Source of the DNA: Bromus sterilis | Lineage: Eukaryota > Streptophyta > Magnoliopsida > Poales > Poaceae | NCBI GenBank assembly: GCA_950022295.1 | Contig: OX465600.1 | Coordinates: 198,243,782 to 198,307,781 of the forward strand | Length of the DNA stretch: 64,000 bases | Direction of reading: 5' to 3' | Part shown: piece by piece, positions 21,977 through 33,593 of the stretch | Position numbering within the stretch: the first letter of the stretch is position 1 | Layout of the letters: every line of letters begins with the position of its first letter | Made by a program: the position numbers and the translations under genes | Notes under the pieces: generated by a model | What the model saw: the letters and a program-made list of their open reading frames with translations, nothing else | Databases searched by the model: none | What the model was told of the DNA's origin: nothing

Positions 21977-24793
21977 TTCTTCTTTTGCCTTACGCCTAAC
22001 TTAAAGGCATAAAAGAAAGCGCTTGTTGGGAGGCAACCCAAGATGTTTTTATTTCTGTTTTTAGTGGTCTTGATGATTGTTACTACTGTAGAAACATCAT
22101 TGTATCTTTATTTTCAAGCTTTGTGCCAAGTTATATCCTCATATGACAAGGGAAGTGAAACGTGTGACACGTTGTCCAGAAAACAGATTATGTCTTCGTG
22201 ACGAGAAAAATCGGATCAAATCACCAGTTCATCTTTTTGAGCTGATTTTTTTACACAGCATGCTTTATACAATCACGGAACTTTTTTACGTTCTGAGTTT
22301 TTTATTTGAGTTGCAGAAGTACCCCTAAAAAATTCTTTACTACCTGTTGTTCTGTTTTTCACAGATTCTGCCACGTTTTGTCTCTCCTAACTTTTGCAAC
22401 CCTTAAGCTTGCTTTTTATTTGCAGAAACCTTTTGGCAATCTTGAGAAAAATTAGCTCTTAAAGAATATCTTTATATCCAATGGGGAAAATTTTTATTAA
22501 GGGTACTAACCTCTCTAATCAGCTTATGATGAGTTATGTATGAAGGGAGTTTTCAAGTGTGCGATGGAAGATGATGAAAGAAGATTCGGGAGTGACAAGC
22601 GCTCAAGCTTGGGGATGCCCCCATGCATCCCCAACAAATATTCAAGGAGACTCAAGCGTCTAAGCTTGGGGATGCCCCCGTGCATCCCCTTCTCCATCAA
22701 CAACCATCAGTTTGTCCTTCGTCTCACTATATTTTTATCACTTCATGCCTTATGTGCTATGCTTGGAGCGTCTCGCTCTTAGGTTTTATTTTAGTTTTTC
22801 TTTAGCTTTGCTTGCTATTCATAAAAATTTAGACCCCGTCTTACTTTGTGTGGGAGAGAAACACGCTCCGCTTTCAAAATCTAGAACACATCATAGGATT
22901 TTTCATGTCTAGCTTTTTGCTATTGTTTGTTCTTTATCTTTACGTAGCTACTACCATGCTTAGTTTTGGTATTATTTTGCCTTTAGCAAGAGCCTTGGCT
23001 TTTGTTTAGTTTGTTGCTGAAACACTCTTTGTATTTCATGTTTATCTTGTTAAGAGAGTTGGTTGTTGCACTGAGTTATGTATTTTCTTGAGAGTTGGTA
23101 ATTGAGGTTGCTATTTAATTGTAGTAGTAACTTGCAATAGTTTTGAGGTATTGATGTGAGTAATGTTTGAACTTTTGGTGTCAAGAGCTCTAGCCTATTA
23201 GTGATAGGTGTCGTATTTTGGGCAATCCGTGTTTATTTTCAAAACCTACAAAACTAGTTGATAACTCTAGCTACTAGATGGATCGATAATCTTTGGAGGG
23301 ATCGAATATTAGAGTACACTCACGTACCATGAACCGAGGATGCGCAAGGATAACCAAACCCCCATACACTCCTCCTCGGGGTACTTGTCTCTTTGTGAAC
23401 CTCCTTATTAGATTGAGAGTTACCGATAATAAGTGCATGAGTTCTTCGGACTAATGTAAGTATTGAAACTTGACACGTCCACCTCCTCATATTTGCTAGC
23501 CTCTCCTGTGTCGTACATTGCCTTCTTCTCACTCCGAGAGTTGGCGTCCACCTTTGCTGGTACATACAAACCCTTGGCATGATACGCTCTGTCATCATAA
23601 ACCTCCTTTTGCCTTCCTCAAAACAGCCACCATACCTACCTATCAAGGCATTTCCATAGCCTTTCTGAGATATATTGCCATGCAACATCCACCTCTTCAT
23701 GACTTGATCTTCATGTCATACATGTTCCTGCTACACTGTTAGCGGCATACATTGCATACATCATGATAGCTACATCTTCTTTATGATTTGAGTACCTTGT
23801 AAAGTGTGAAAGATCTTCTATACCCTCTTGTAAATTAGAGTGTTGCCCTTAAGTGAGGAAAAGATCACAAAGTGGACAAAATAAAAGATCCCAAAGAGGA
23901 CAAATGAGTGTTAAATAGAAAGAGCCATTGAGGCCACCAAAAAATACAAAAAATAGAAAAAAGAGAAAAATAAATAAAAAGAGAGAAAGGGGCAACACTA
24001 CTATCCTTCTGAAAGATCCACACTAGTACTCCCTCTTATCTTTGTACTCCAAAGAAATGATCATGCATATAGCTATGTGGGGACCTTCACACTATAGAAC
24101 TTGGCTTGCATATTCCAAGGATGAGCCTCCTCAAAATAGATCTAGGTCTTCATGAGAGAAAGTTAGATGCACCCCCGCTAGTTCCATTGGAGAGCTTTTC
24201 AGCTCATATGTGCATCTGTTGCATGCCAATCCCTACTCCTCACATCATATCTATCATTTGGCCTTCTCGCCTATGATTATCCTCATTGATGTGAGCCTTT
24301 CTCACCTTTTTGTCTTCCTCCTCCACCATATTCTCTCTTTGCCATCCTAAGTGTCAACTCTCGTGCTTACGCTCATCCATTGCATGAGTGCTCAAAATAT
24401 CGAAAAGGAGTGGATCAAATTGACTTGTACCTGACTAGTGGTCTGGGGCGAGTCAAGATTAAATTCCAAAGAAGACCAAGCGTGAAACTTTAGTAGATTG
24501 AGTTCTCAACACAACAATACTTTTTTCTCGTATTCCATATCCCCCTTCTTGCACGGAAACACCATTTGGAGACATTCGAGTCACGGACAGCGAGAGCTCT
24601 GGCACCTAATGTTCTTTTGTTACTAGTTTCAATGCTAATATAGACTCTTGCATGTTATGACTTGAATTGAATTACGTACCTTGATTTCTTTACTTTTCAA
24701 AGTTATTATATGGTTGCTAGCATGTCACTACAGAAATTATGTTTATTATCATTTACCTACTCGTGGACGAGTAGGAATTAAGCTTGGGGATGT
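21977..24793 (+). other. Element A 3' non-coding internal region
   Basis: About 2.8 kb without a believable gene. It starts with a conserved block, AAAGAAAGCGCTTGTTGGGA (around 22013-22032), found identically after the B ORF stops. It then carries two PPT-like/hairpin units (22605-22632 and 22662-22689) and ends in the true polypurine tract AAGCTTGGGGATG (24780-24792). ORFs here, on either strand, are short and shared with the B non-coding region only as DNA similarity. Confidence 0.75.
22605..22689 (+). repeat. Paired PPT-like sequences forming hairpins
   Basis: AAGCTTGGGGATG occurs at 22605-22617 and 22662-22674, identical to the polypurine tract at 24780-24792. In both internal copies the GGGGATGC pairs with a downstream GCATCCCC (22625-22632, 22682-22689) across a six-base loop, giving two perfect 8-bp stems. 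The B copies keep the second hairpin perfectly (29600-29621) and the first imperfectly (29543-29564). Confidence 0.85.
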
Positions 24794-25083
24794 TGATACG
24801 TCTCAAACGTATCGATAATTTCTGCTCGTTCCATGCATGTTTTGTGTGATATTTCTATGATCTAGATACACTTTCATACACTTTTGATCATATTTGGACT
24901 AACCTACGAACTTAGTGCACCCCAGTGCCAGTTCCTGTTTTCTGCTATTTTTCTATTCCAGGTTTCCCCCATATTAAAAATGCTCCAAAAATTTGGGAAA
25001 TCGGATAAAAAATCAGCGCAACGGAGTCTTCCAGAATCACCAAAGTGGGGCCAGAGGGCCACCACTAGGTGTCCAGACGGCCA

Positions 25084-25115
25084 CCTGGCGCGGCCAGGGG
25101 CCTGGCCGCGCCAGG
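25084..25115. repeat. Perfect 15-bp inverted repeat upstream of LTR TATA box
   Basis: CCTGGCGCGGCCAGG and its exact reverse complement are separated by GG. The same place in the second A LTR copy (around 33885-33900) has lost about 25 bases, removing the hairpin. Confidence 0.9.
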
Positions 25116-25837
25116 GGGGCGCCTGGACCCCTGGTGGCCCCCTTGGCTGCCCCCCTTCGCCTATTTATTCTCCGTCACGCGGAAACTTCGAAGACAGAAC
25201 CCTATTTCGCAAACTCGCCTCTGTTCCGCTGCCGTCGCGCTTCCAAGATCGGGAGCACCGTCAGGACCCTTCCGGGCACCCTGCCGGAGGGAGGATCGAC
25301 CTCCGGGAGCTTCTCCTCCACCATGGACGCTTCCCGGATGTGCCGTGAGTAGTTTCCTTTGGACCATGGGTCCATGATCAGTAGCTATGTGATTTTCTCC
25401 TCCCCTCTTTGTTCTTCATGGTTTAGACCTCGTGATCTGCCCTACATGATCGAGGCACTTATGTAATTCTTCTGTTGTTGCTATGCTGAGTTTGATGGGA
25501 TCTAATGGATTATGAGATTATGTCCAGATCGTGATAGAGTAATATATTTGATTTTTATCTCTTATATTTTTGTTCCTAAGTAATTATTGCATGTTCTCTG
25601 TTGTTGTTTATTGCTTTGGCCAAGTAGTAGGTAGTGACTCCAAGAGGGAACGTTATGCTCTATTGTGGGTACATGCCCCCTGATGACACGCTTGAGTGAC
25701 AGAAACATGAGTCTAGGGGATGTGATGTGGCCACAAGGGGGAAAACAACGGTTCTTGTAACTGCGATTGCAAGGATTGTTTACTTTACGCAAATTTCTTT
25801 TTAATGTAGTTGTCTGTTGCTTTGGGTTTACACTTTG

Positions 25838-25842
25838 GGTGG
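25838..25842. repeat. Element B target-site duplication GGTGG (partners 34614-34618 and 42305-42309)
   Basis: GGTGG precedes both B 5' LTR copies and follows the B 3' LTR. The two left copies arise because the insertion site was included in the tandem duplication. Confidence 0.9.
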
Positions 25843-27515
25843 TGATACGTCCAAAACGTATCTATAATTTCTGCTTGCTCCATGCCTCTTTTGTGTGATA
25901 TTGCTATGATATTGATGAACTTCCATACACTTTTGATCATATTTGGACTAACCTATTAACTCAGTGCACCCCAGTTCCAGTTCCTGTTTTCTGCTGTTTT
26001 TCTATTTCAGGTTTCCCCCTTATTAAAAGTACCAGAAAAATTCCGGGAAAAATATAGGAAAAATCAGCATACCGGAAGCTTCGCGAAGAGCCCGAGAGGG
26101 GCCAGAGTGGAGCCAGGGGGGGCCAGGCGGCCAAGGGGCGCGGCCCCACCCCTGGCCGCGCCAGGGGGGCAAATGGATCCCCTGGCCCACCTCTGGCTGC
26201 CCCCCTTTCGCCTATTTATTCCCCGTGACGAGAAACCCTCGGGGACGGAACCCTTTTTCACGATCTCTCCTCTGTTACGCCGCCGCCGCGCTTCCATGAT
26301 CGGGAGCACCAGAAGACCTCTTCCCGACACCCTGACGGAGGGAGGAATCACCTCCGGGAGCTTCTCCACCACCATGGATGCTTCCCGGATTAACCGTGAT
26401 TAGTCCACCTTGGACCATGGGTCTATGATTAGTAGCTATGTGATGTTCTCCTCCCCTCTTTGTTCTTCATGGATTAGACCTCGTGAGTTGCCCTACATGA
26501 TCGAGACACTTATGTAATCTTTTTGCTGTTGCTATGTTGAGTTTGCTGGGATCCGATGGATTATGAGATTATGTTCAGATTGTGATTGAGTTATATATTT
26601 GATTCTCTTCTTTTATATTTATGTGCTTGAGTAATTCTTGCATGTTCTCCGTTGCTGTTTATTGCTTTGGCCAAGTAGTAGGTAGTGACTCTAAGAGGGA
26701 GCGTTATGCATGATTGTGGGTTCATGCCCCCCGATGACTAGCTTGAGTTACAGAAACATGAGTCTAGGGGATGTGTTGTTGCCACAAGGGGGAAAACAAC
26801 GGTGCTTGTACTTGCGGGTGCAAGGATTGTTTACTTTATGCAAAGTTCTTTAATGCAGTTGTCTGTTGCTTTGAGTTTACACTTTGGGTGGGATTCGCAA
26901 CTTAATACCAGCGAGATGTTCTGGATAGATATCTTAAGGTGGATGATTAGTAGGTAGATGCAGATGGATTTCGGTCTACTTGTCTTGGCGTACTGCCCAT
27001 GCTTTTGAGCCTCTTCCTTTCTGTTTAGCATAATTAGCATTGGTTTGCGCACATAATCCTGTCAATTGCCCAGCTGTAATTTTTTTACCTCGCATGGCTA
27101 TTTTATCGTCTTTTGGGAGAGAGACATCACTAGTGACCATCATAGTACCCCGGTCCATATTTCCAACACTGTTTACACCTTCAATTTACTTTCAGTATTT
27201 ACTTTTCCGTAGCTGTCACTATCATTATTATCCCGTGCGTTTTATCCTTTGTAAACAACAAGGCAGGAGGAATTGACAACTCCTCTATACTCGTTGGGAA
27301 CAAAGCTATCTGTTGTGTGTGCAGGTCCAGGTGAAGTAATTAACTTAGAGTTCTGAACGGGACCATTGTTCACTTCACCACCTACTTGTATCCGTTGGAG
27401 TCCTATTGGTTCGACATTCAACCTTAGCATCTTCGGTAAGGGAAACTTGCTGCTATCTACATCTCACCTTCCACTTGGGGAAACCAACGAGGGGCGAGAA
27501 GTTATCTCGTGTATC
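25843..27515 (+). mobile_element. Element B 5' LTR, copy 1
   Basis: TGATACGTCCAAAACG to CTCGTGTATCA, 1673 bases, nearly the same length as the other B LTRs (34619-36293 and 40632-42304). It has the GC-rich tract, the TATTTATT box at 26213-26220, and a downstream ACCATGGATGCTTCCCGG region. Opposed ORFs at 25961-26403 overlap that tract and are not credible genes. Confidence 0.88.
26213..26220 (+). promoter_or_regulatory. TATA-like box of element B LTR
   Basis: TATTTATT in CGCCTATTTATTCCCCGTGA follows the GC-rich tract. It is the likely core promoter driving the B transcript towards the 419-codon ORF. Confidence 0.5.
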
Positions 27516-27525
27516 AAGCAAATTT

Positions 27526-27543
27526 CTGGCGCCGTTGCCGGGT
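27526..27543 (+). other. Element B primer-binding site, tRNA-Asp type (copy 1)
   Basis: TGGCGCCGTTGCCGGGTA starts ten bases after the LTR end. Copy 2 at 36304 reads TGGCGCCGTTGCCGGGGA, the full match expected for plant tRNA-Asp. Confidence 0.88.
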
Positions 27544-27688
27544 ACTCCGCACTTCAAGATAGGGGAGTTGCACACTATCTTTTATCTTTTCTTTTTAGTC
27601 TTGTTTGTTTACCTTTCAGTTTTTGCTTTAGTGTCCTTTATCCAAAATCCAAAAAAATTAGTATGTCTAGTTCCTTACTTGCCAATCA

Positions 27689-28948
27689 ATGCCTGACTTC
27701 TTTGAAACCAGATCTTATTGGCATGGAGGATTCACCGAGGATCAACAGGAATGGTACAAGGATCACCGCTTGTCTCAAAAAGGGATAAACTTAAGGAAAC
27801 AAATACATCAGTTGTATGAGTATGCTAGCAACTTGTGCTCAATATATAATATATCTTTCTGCAGGGATGAATCTTGTTGCTTTATGAGGCATAAACACCT
27901 TGCTTTCCAATGTGAGTACAATGATGATGAAACCTTAGCTTCTTATGCTAAGAGAAACTATGATTTTTATGATGCAGAGCAAATAGAAGAATTTGTTGCT
28001 TATAAGGGTGCCTATGAAATTACTTCTCTTCTTAAAAATATTGATGATGCCCCTTACAAATCTGAGAGTCGTGCTATACTTAATTATTGTTTGGAAAATT
28101 ACGAGTTAAATTATTATATTACTGATCATCTTGAGAGAATCTCTCCCCCAAAGGAAGAGACTAATGTTTTGCAGGACTCTATGGAAGAAGAAATTGTCGA
28201 GCCTGAAAGATCCTTGGATGAAAAAGAGGAGGAGAGTGACGAAAAAAAGGAGGAAGAATGGAGCCATCCATGTCTACCTTCTAGTGATAGTAACTCTTTG
28301 ACTCTTACCTTATATGATTGTTATGATCCTATGGATTCTTTTGAAATATCTCTTTTTGATGAAGTTGATGCTTTCTATACTTGTGGCCATGATGCCACTA
28401 TGGATGATGCTTACGGAGATGAACTTTCTATAGTTCCTCATGTTAAGCATGAAATTGTTGATATTGCACCCACACTTGATTTTCCTATTATCCTTTTGAA
28501 ATCTCCAAATATTCCGGAGAGTTTTGTCCTTATTAAACGTCAATGTGATAGGTTGCATTTATCTTATAATCCTAAAGACCGTGTTGAAAACTATACATGT
28601 GTGCTTGTAGGTCATGAACAACATGATTTATGTGATAGTTATATTCTTGATGTTGTTCATGATACTATTGAAAATTATTTTGAGAGAGGGAAGTTTGGTT
28701 GTAGAAATTTCCATATTACTAAAACTCCTCTCTTTATGTTGAAAGTTTTAAAGTTGTTCTTGTTCCACCTTCCTATGCTGGTTTCTTTGTGCTTTTTTGA
28801 TTTATTTTCTTACAAGATGCCTATGCATAGTAAGTGGGTTAGGCTTAAATGTGTTTCATATTTGCTTCTTGATGCTCTCTTTTGCTTCAAAATTCTTATT
28901 CTTGTGAGAGCATCTTCTATAATCTTTTTGCCTGGCTTAAAGGCGTAA
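27689..28948 (+). CDS. Element B 419-residue protein of unknown function, copy 1
   Basis: This is the only long ORF of element B. It lies between the primer site and the conserved 3' block, and its stop falls right at that block. I recognise no Gag, protease, polymerase or integrase domain. Visible features: a Cys/His cluster at residues 50-75 (C50, C58, C63, C64, H68, H70, C75); a Tyr/Asp/Glu-rich segment to about 160; a strongly acidic run at 165-191; a neutral central part; and a hydrophobic C-terminus with two possible membrane segments (about 347-375 and 389-416) ending GLKA. An overlapping ORF starts upstream at ATGTCTAGTTCC (27662) in another frame and is open for some 120 bases, so the real start could involve a frame change. 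Copy 2 differs at residues 36 and 128 only. An Env-like or accessory role is speculation. Confidence 0.6.
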   Translation: MPDFFETRSYWHGGFTEDQQEWYKDHRLSQKGINLRKQIHQLYEYASNLCSIYNISFCRDESCCFMRHKHLAFQCEYNDDETLASYAKRNYDFYDAEQIEEFVAYKGAYEITSLLKNIDDAPYKSESRAILNYCLENYELNYYITDHLERISPPKEETNVLQDSMEEEIVEPERSLDEKEEESDEKKEEEWSHPCLPSSDSNSLTLTLYDCYDPMDSFEISLFDEVDAFYTCGHDATMDDAYGDELSIVPHVKHEIVDIAPTLDFPIILLKSPNIPESFVLIKRQCDRLHLSYNPKDRVENYTCVLVGHEQHDLCDSYILDVVHDTIENYFERGKFGCRNFHITKTPLFMLKVLKLFLFHLPMLVSLCFFDLFSYKMPMHSKWVRLKCVSYLLLDALFCFKILILVRASSIIFLPGLKA

Positions 28949-31797
28949 AAGAAAGCGCTTGTTGGGAGGCAACCCAAGATGTTTTTACTTCTGTTTTTAG
29001 TGGTCTTGATGATTGTTACTACTGTAGCAACATCATTGTATCTTTACTTTTCAAGCTTTGTGCCAATTATAGCCTCTTATGACAAGGGAAGTGAAAGTTG
29101 TGACATGCTGTCCAGAAAATAGATTCTGTCCTCGTGACTAGAAAAATCCCAGTTCATCTTTTTGAGCTGAATATTTTACACAGCGTGCTCTATACAATTA
29201 CGAAACTTTCGTATGTTCTGACATTTTTTATTTTAGTTGAAGAAGTATCCCTAAATAATTATTTACTACCTGCTGGTCAGTTTTTCACAGATTTTGTCCT
29301 GTTTTGCCTTTTCTTCGTTTTGCAAACCTTAAGCTTGTTTTTTTTTCTTTGCAAAAACTTTTTGGCAATCTTGAGAAACAGTAGCTCTTCAAGATTATCC
29401 TTATTTCCAGTAGAGAAAAATTATTTTATTATGGTTACTAACCTCGCTAATCAGATTATGATGAGTTATGTATGAAGGGAGTTTTCAAGTGTGCGAGGCA
29501 AGATGATGAAAGAAGATTAAGAAGTGTCAAGCATTCAATCTTGGGGATGCCCCCATGCGCCCCCAAGAAATATTGAAGGAGAAACAAGCGTCTAAGCTTG
29601 GGGATGCCCCCGTGCATCCCCTTCTCCATCGACAATTATCAGTTCGTCTCTCGTCTCACTATATTTTTATCACTTCATGCGTTATGTGCTATGCTTGGAG
29701 CGTCTCGCTCTTAGGTTTTATTTTTAGTTTTATTTAGCTTTGCTTGCTGTTCATAACAAGTTAGAACCCGGCTTTCTTTGTGTGGGAGAGAAACACGCTC
29801 CACCTCCAAAATTTAGAACACAACATAGGATTTTTCATGCTTATCTTTGTTGTGTGTGTTCTTTATCTTTTCGTAGCTACTGTCATGTTTTGCTCTTAGC
29901 TTTCATGCTTATCTTTTTAAGAGCTTTTGTTTAGTTTGTTGCTGGAACTCTCTTGATCTTTCATGTTTATCTTGTTTAGAGAGTTTTCCTGTTGCACTGA
30001 GTTTTGTGTCTTGACTTGAAGTAGGTAATTGAGGTTGCTATTCTTTTTGAAGTAGTAACTTGCAATAGTTTTGACTTTTGAGGTGTTGTTTTGAGTAATG
30101 TTTGTTCTTTTGGTGTCAAGAGCTTTAGCCTATTAGTGATAGATGTCGTATTTTGGGAAATCCGTGTTTATTTTCAAAACCTACAAATTAGTTGAGAACT
30201 CTAGCTACTAGATGGATCACTACTCTTCTGAGGGGTCGAATATTAGAGTACACTCATGTACCATGAGTCGAGGATGCGCAAGGATAACCAAACCCCCGTA
30301 CACTCCTCCTCGGGGTACTTGTCTCTTTGTGAACCTCCTTATTAGATTGAGAGTTACCGATAATAAGTGCATGAGTTCTTCGGACTAATGTGAGTATTCG
30401 AAAGTTGACACTTCCACCTTCCCATATTTTTCTAGCCTTTCATGTGTCGTGCATTGCTTTCTTCTCACTCCGAGAGTTGGCGTCCACCTTCACCGGTACA
30501 TCCAAACCCTTGGCATGATACGCTCTGTCATCATAAACCCCCTTATATCCTTCCTCAAAACAGCCACCATACCTACCTATCAAGGCATTTCCATAGCCTT
30601 TCCGAGATATATTGCCATGCAACATCCATCTTCTCATGACTTGATCTTCATGTCATACATGCTACTTGCTTGATCGCTGAGCCGCATGCTAGTTGGGCCT
30701 TGACCTAATCATTGTACATGACGCGCTAGTATCATTGCATAGCCTGCTACACTGGCAGAGGCATACATTTGCATACATCATGATACTTACATCTTCTTTA
30801 TGATTTGAGTACTTTTGTAAAGTGTGAAAGATCTTCTATACTTTTTGTAATATATAGAATGTTGCCCCTAAAGTGAGAAAAATATACCAAAGTGGAAAAA
30901 TCAAAAGGTCCCAAAGAGGACAAAATTAAAAGATCCCAAAGAGGACAAATGAGAGAAATAGAAAGATCCATTGAGGCCACCAAAAAATACAAAAAAAATA
31001 GAAAAAAGAGAAAAAAAGAAAATAAAAAGAGAGAAGTGGGCACACTACTATTCCTTTTGAGAGATCCACACTCGTACTCCCTCTTATATCTTGTACTCCA
31101 TAGAGATTATCATTCATGCATATAGCTATGTTGGGGCCTTCACACTTTAGAACTTGGCTTGTATATTCCAATGATGAGCCTCCTCAAATGAGCTCTAGGT
31201 CTTCTTGAGCAAGCAAGTTGGATGCACCCCCCACTAGTTCCATTGGAGAGCTTACCTTAGCTCATATGTGCATCCGTTGCATGGCAATCCCTACTCCTCA
31301 CATCATGTCTATCATTTGGCTTTCTCTCGCCTATGATTGTCCTCATTGATGTGAGCCTTTCACACCTTTTTGTCTTCCTCCTCCACCATATTCTCTCTTT
31401 GCCATCCTAAGTGTGAACTTTCTTGCTTACGCTCATCCATTGCATGAGTGCACAAAATGTCGAAAAGGAGTGGATCATTTTGAGTTGTACATGGCTAGTG
31501 GTATGGGGATGAGTCAAGATGAGATTCCAAAGAAGACCAAGTGTGAAATTTTAGTAGATTGAGTTATCAACATAAAAATATTTTTTCTCGTATATCCATA
31601 TCCCCTTTCTTGCATGCAAACACCATTTGGAGACATTCGAGTCACGGACAGCGAAAGCTCTTGCACCTTTATGTTCTTATGTTGCGTGTCTCAATGCCAA
31701 ATATAGACTCTTGCCTGTTATGACTTGAATTGAATTACATGCCTTGGTTTCTTTACTTACAAAGTTCTTATATGGTTGTTAGCATGTCACCACAGAG
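28949..31797 (+). other. Element B 3' non-coding internal region, copy 1 (3' LTR missing)
   Basis: Begins with the AAAGAAAGCGCTTGTTGGGA block shared with A. It carries the paired hairpins (29543-29564, 29600-29621) and runs to the duplication junction, which removes the last ~55 bases, the polypurine tract and the 3' LTR. No credible gene; short ORFs on both strands near 30440-31170 are repeats of the same non-coding DNA. Confidence 0.75.
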
Positions 31798-33593
31798 AGC
31801 CTTGGCTTTTGTTTCTGCAACTCTCTTTGTTTTTCATGTTTATTTTGTTAAGAGAGTTGGTTGTTGCACTGAGTTATGTCTTTTCTTGAGTGTTGGTAAT
31901 TGAGGTTGCTATTTAATTGTAGTAGTAACTTGCAATAGTTTTGAGGTATTGATGTGAGTAATGTTTGAACTTTTGGTGTCAAGAGCTCTAGCCTATTAGT
32001 GATAGGTGTCGTATTTTGGGCAATCCGTGTTTATTTTCAAAACCTACAAAACTAGTTGATAACTCTAGCTACTAGATGGATCGATAATCTTTGGAGGGAT
32101 CGAATATTAGAGTACACTCACGTACCATGAACCGAGGATGCGCAAGGATAACCAAACCCCCATACACTCCTCCTCGGGGTACTTGTCTCTTTGTGAACCT
32201 CCTTATTAGATTGAGAGTTATCGATAATAAGTGCGTGAGTTCTTCGGACTAATGTAAGTATTGAAAGTTGACACTTCCACCTCCTCATATTTTCTAGCCT
32301 CTCATGTGTCGTGCATTGCCTTCTTCTCACTCCGAGAGTTGGCGTCCACCTTCGCCGGTACATCCAAACCCTTGGCATGATATGCTCTGTCATCATAAAC
32401 CTCCTTTTTCCTTCCTCAAAACAGCCATCATACCTACCTATCAAGGCATTTCCATAGCCTTTCTGAGATATATTGACATGCGACATCCACCTCTTCATGA
32501 CTTGATCTTCATGTCATACATGTTCCTGGTACACTGTTAGCAGCATACATTGCATACATCATGATAGCTACATCTTCTTTATGATTTGAGTACCTTGTAA
32601 AGTGTGAAAGATCTTCTATACCCTCTTGTAAATTAGAGTGTTGCCCTTAAGTGAGGAAAAGATCACAAAGTGGAAAAAATAAAAGATCCCAAAGAGGACA
32701 AATGAGTGTTAAATAGAAAGAACCATTGAGGCCACCAAAAAATACAAAAAATAGAAAAAAGAGAAAAATAAATAAAAAGAGAGAAAGGGGCAACACTACT
32801 ATCCTTTTGAAAGATCCACACTAGTACTCCCTCTTATCTTTGTACTCCAAAGTGATGATCATGCATATAGCTATGTGGGGACCTTCACACTATAGAACTT
32901 GGCTTGCATATTCCAAGGATGAGTCTGCTCAAAATAGATCTAGGTCTTCATGAGAAAGCAAGTTAGATGCACCCCCGCTAGTTCCATTGGAGAGCTTTTC
33001 AGCTCATATGTGCATCTGTTGCATGCCAATCCCTACTACTCACATCGTATCTATCATTTAGCCTTCTCGCCTATGATTATCCTCATTGATGTGAGCCTTT
33101 CTCACGTTTTTTCCTTCCTCCTCCACCATATTCTCTCTTTGCCATCCTAAGTGTCAACTCTCGTGCTTACGCTCATCCATTGCATGAGTGCTCAAAATAT
33201 CGAAAAGGAGTGGATGAAATTGACTTGTACCTGGCTAGTGGTCTGGGGCGAGTCAAGATAAAATTCCTAAGAAGACCAAGCGTGAAACTTTAGTAGATTG
33301 AGTTCTCAACACAAAAATACTTTTTTCTCATATTCCCTATCCCCCTTCTTGCACGGAAACACCCTTTGGAGACATTCGAGTCACGGACAGCGAGAGCTCT
33401 TGCACCTAATGTTCTTTTGTTACTTGTTTCAATGCTAATATAGACTCTTGCATGTTATGACTTGAATTGAATTACATACCTTGATTTCTTTACTTTTCAA
33501 AGTTATTATATGGTTGCTAGCATGTCACTACAGAAATTATGTTTATTATCATTTACCTACTCGTGGACGAGTAGGAATTAAGCTTGGGGATGT
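31797..33593 (+). other. Element A internal region, 3' half, copy 2
   Basis: Matches 22990-24793, with a small deletion after CTTGGCTTTTGTTT near 31817 and scattered changes. It ends in the polypurine tract before the LTR start at 33594. It contains no gag or protease and no credible gene. Confidence 0.85.

Larger units (their letters stand above)
24794..25842 (+). mobile_element. Element A 3' LTR, first part, copy 1
   Basis: Starts TGATACGTCTCAAACG after the polypurine tract and is cut at CACTTTGGGTGG by insertion of B. It includes a perfect 15-bp inverted repeat at 25084-25115 just upstream of TATTTATT (25162-25169). ORFs at 24884-25377 are the GC-rich promoter tract read in several frames. 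Confidence 0.88.
22989..31798 (+). repeat. 8.8 kb tandem duplication, unit 1
   Basis: This stretch (A internal 3' half, A LTR start, B 5' LTR, B internal) recurs directly downstream at 31796-40574. The offset is 8807 bases at the left end and 8776 at the right end because of small indels. The join at 31796-31798 connects B sequence (...CACCACAGAG) to A sequence (AGAGCCTTGGC), sharing only AGA. Confidence 0.9.

Noticed and set aside
23320..23700. 126-codon minus-strand ORF recurring at 32118-32498, and in part elsewhere
   Set aside because: Its recurrence reflects duplication of A/B non-coding DNA. B copies of the same stretch carry frame changes and the strand is opposite to the element.
30798..31125. 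Low-complexity AAAAAGAG/TTTTTCTC tract with ORFs on both strands, possibly a microsatellite gene
   Set aside because: An A/G-rich part of the B internal non-coding region present in every A and B copy; simple composition only.
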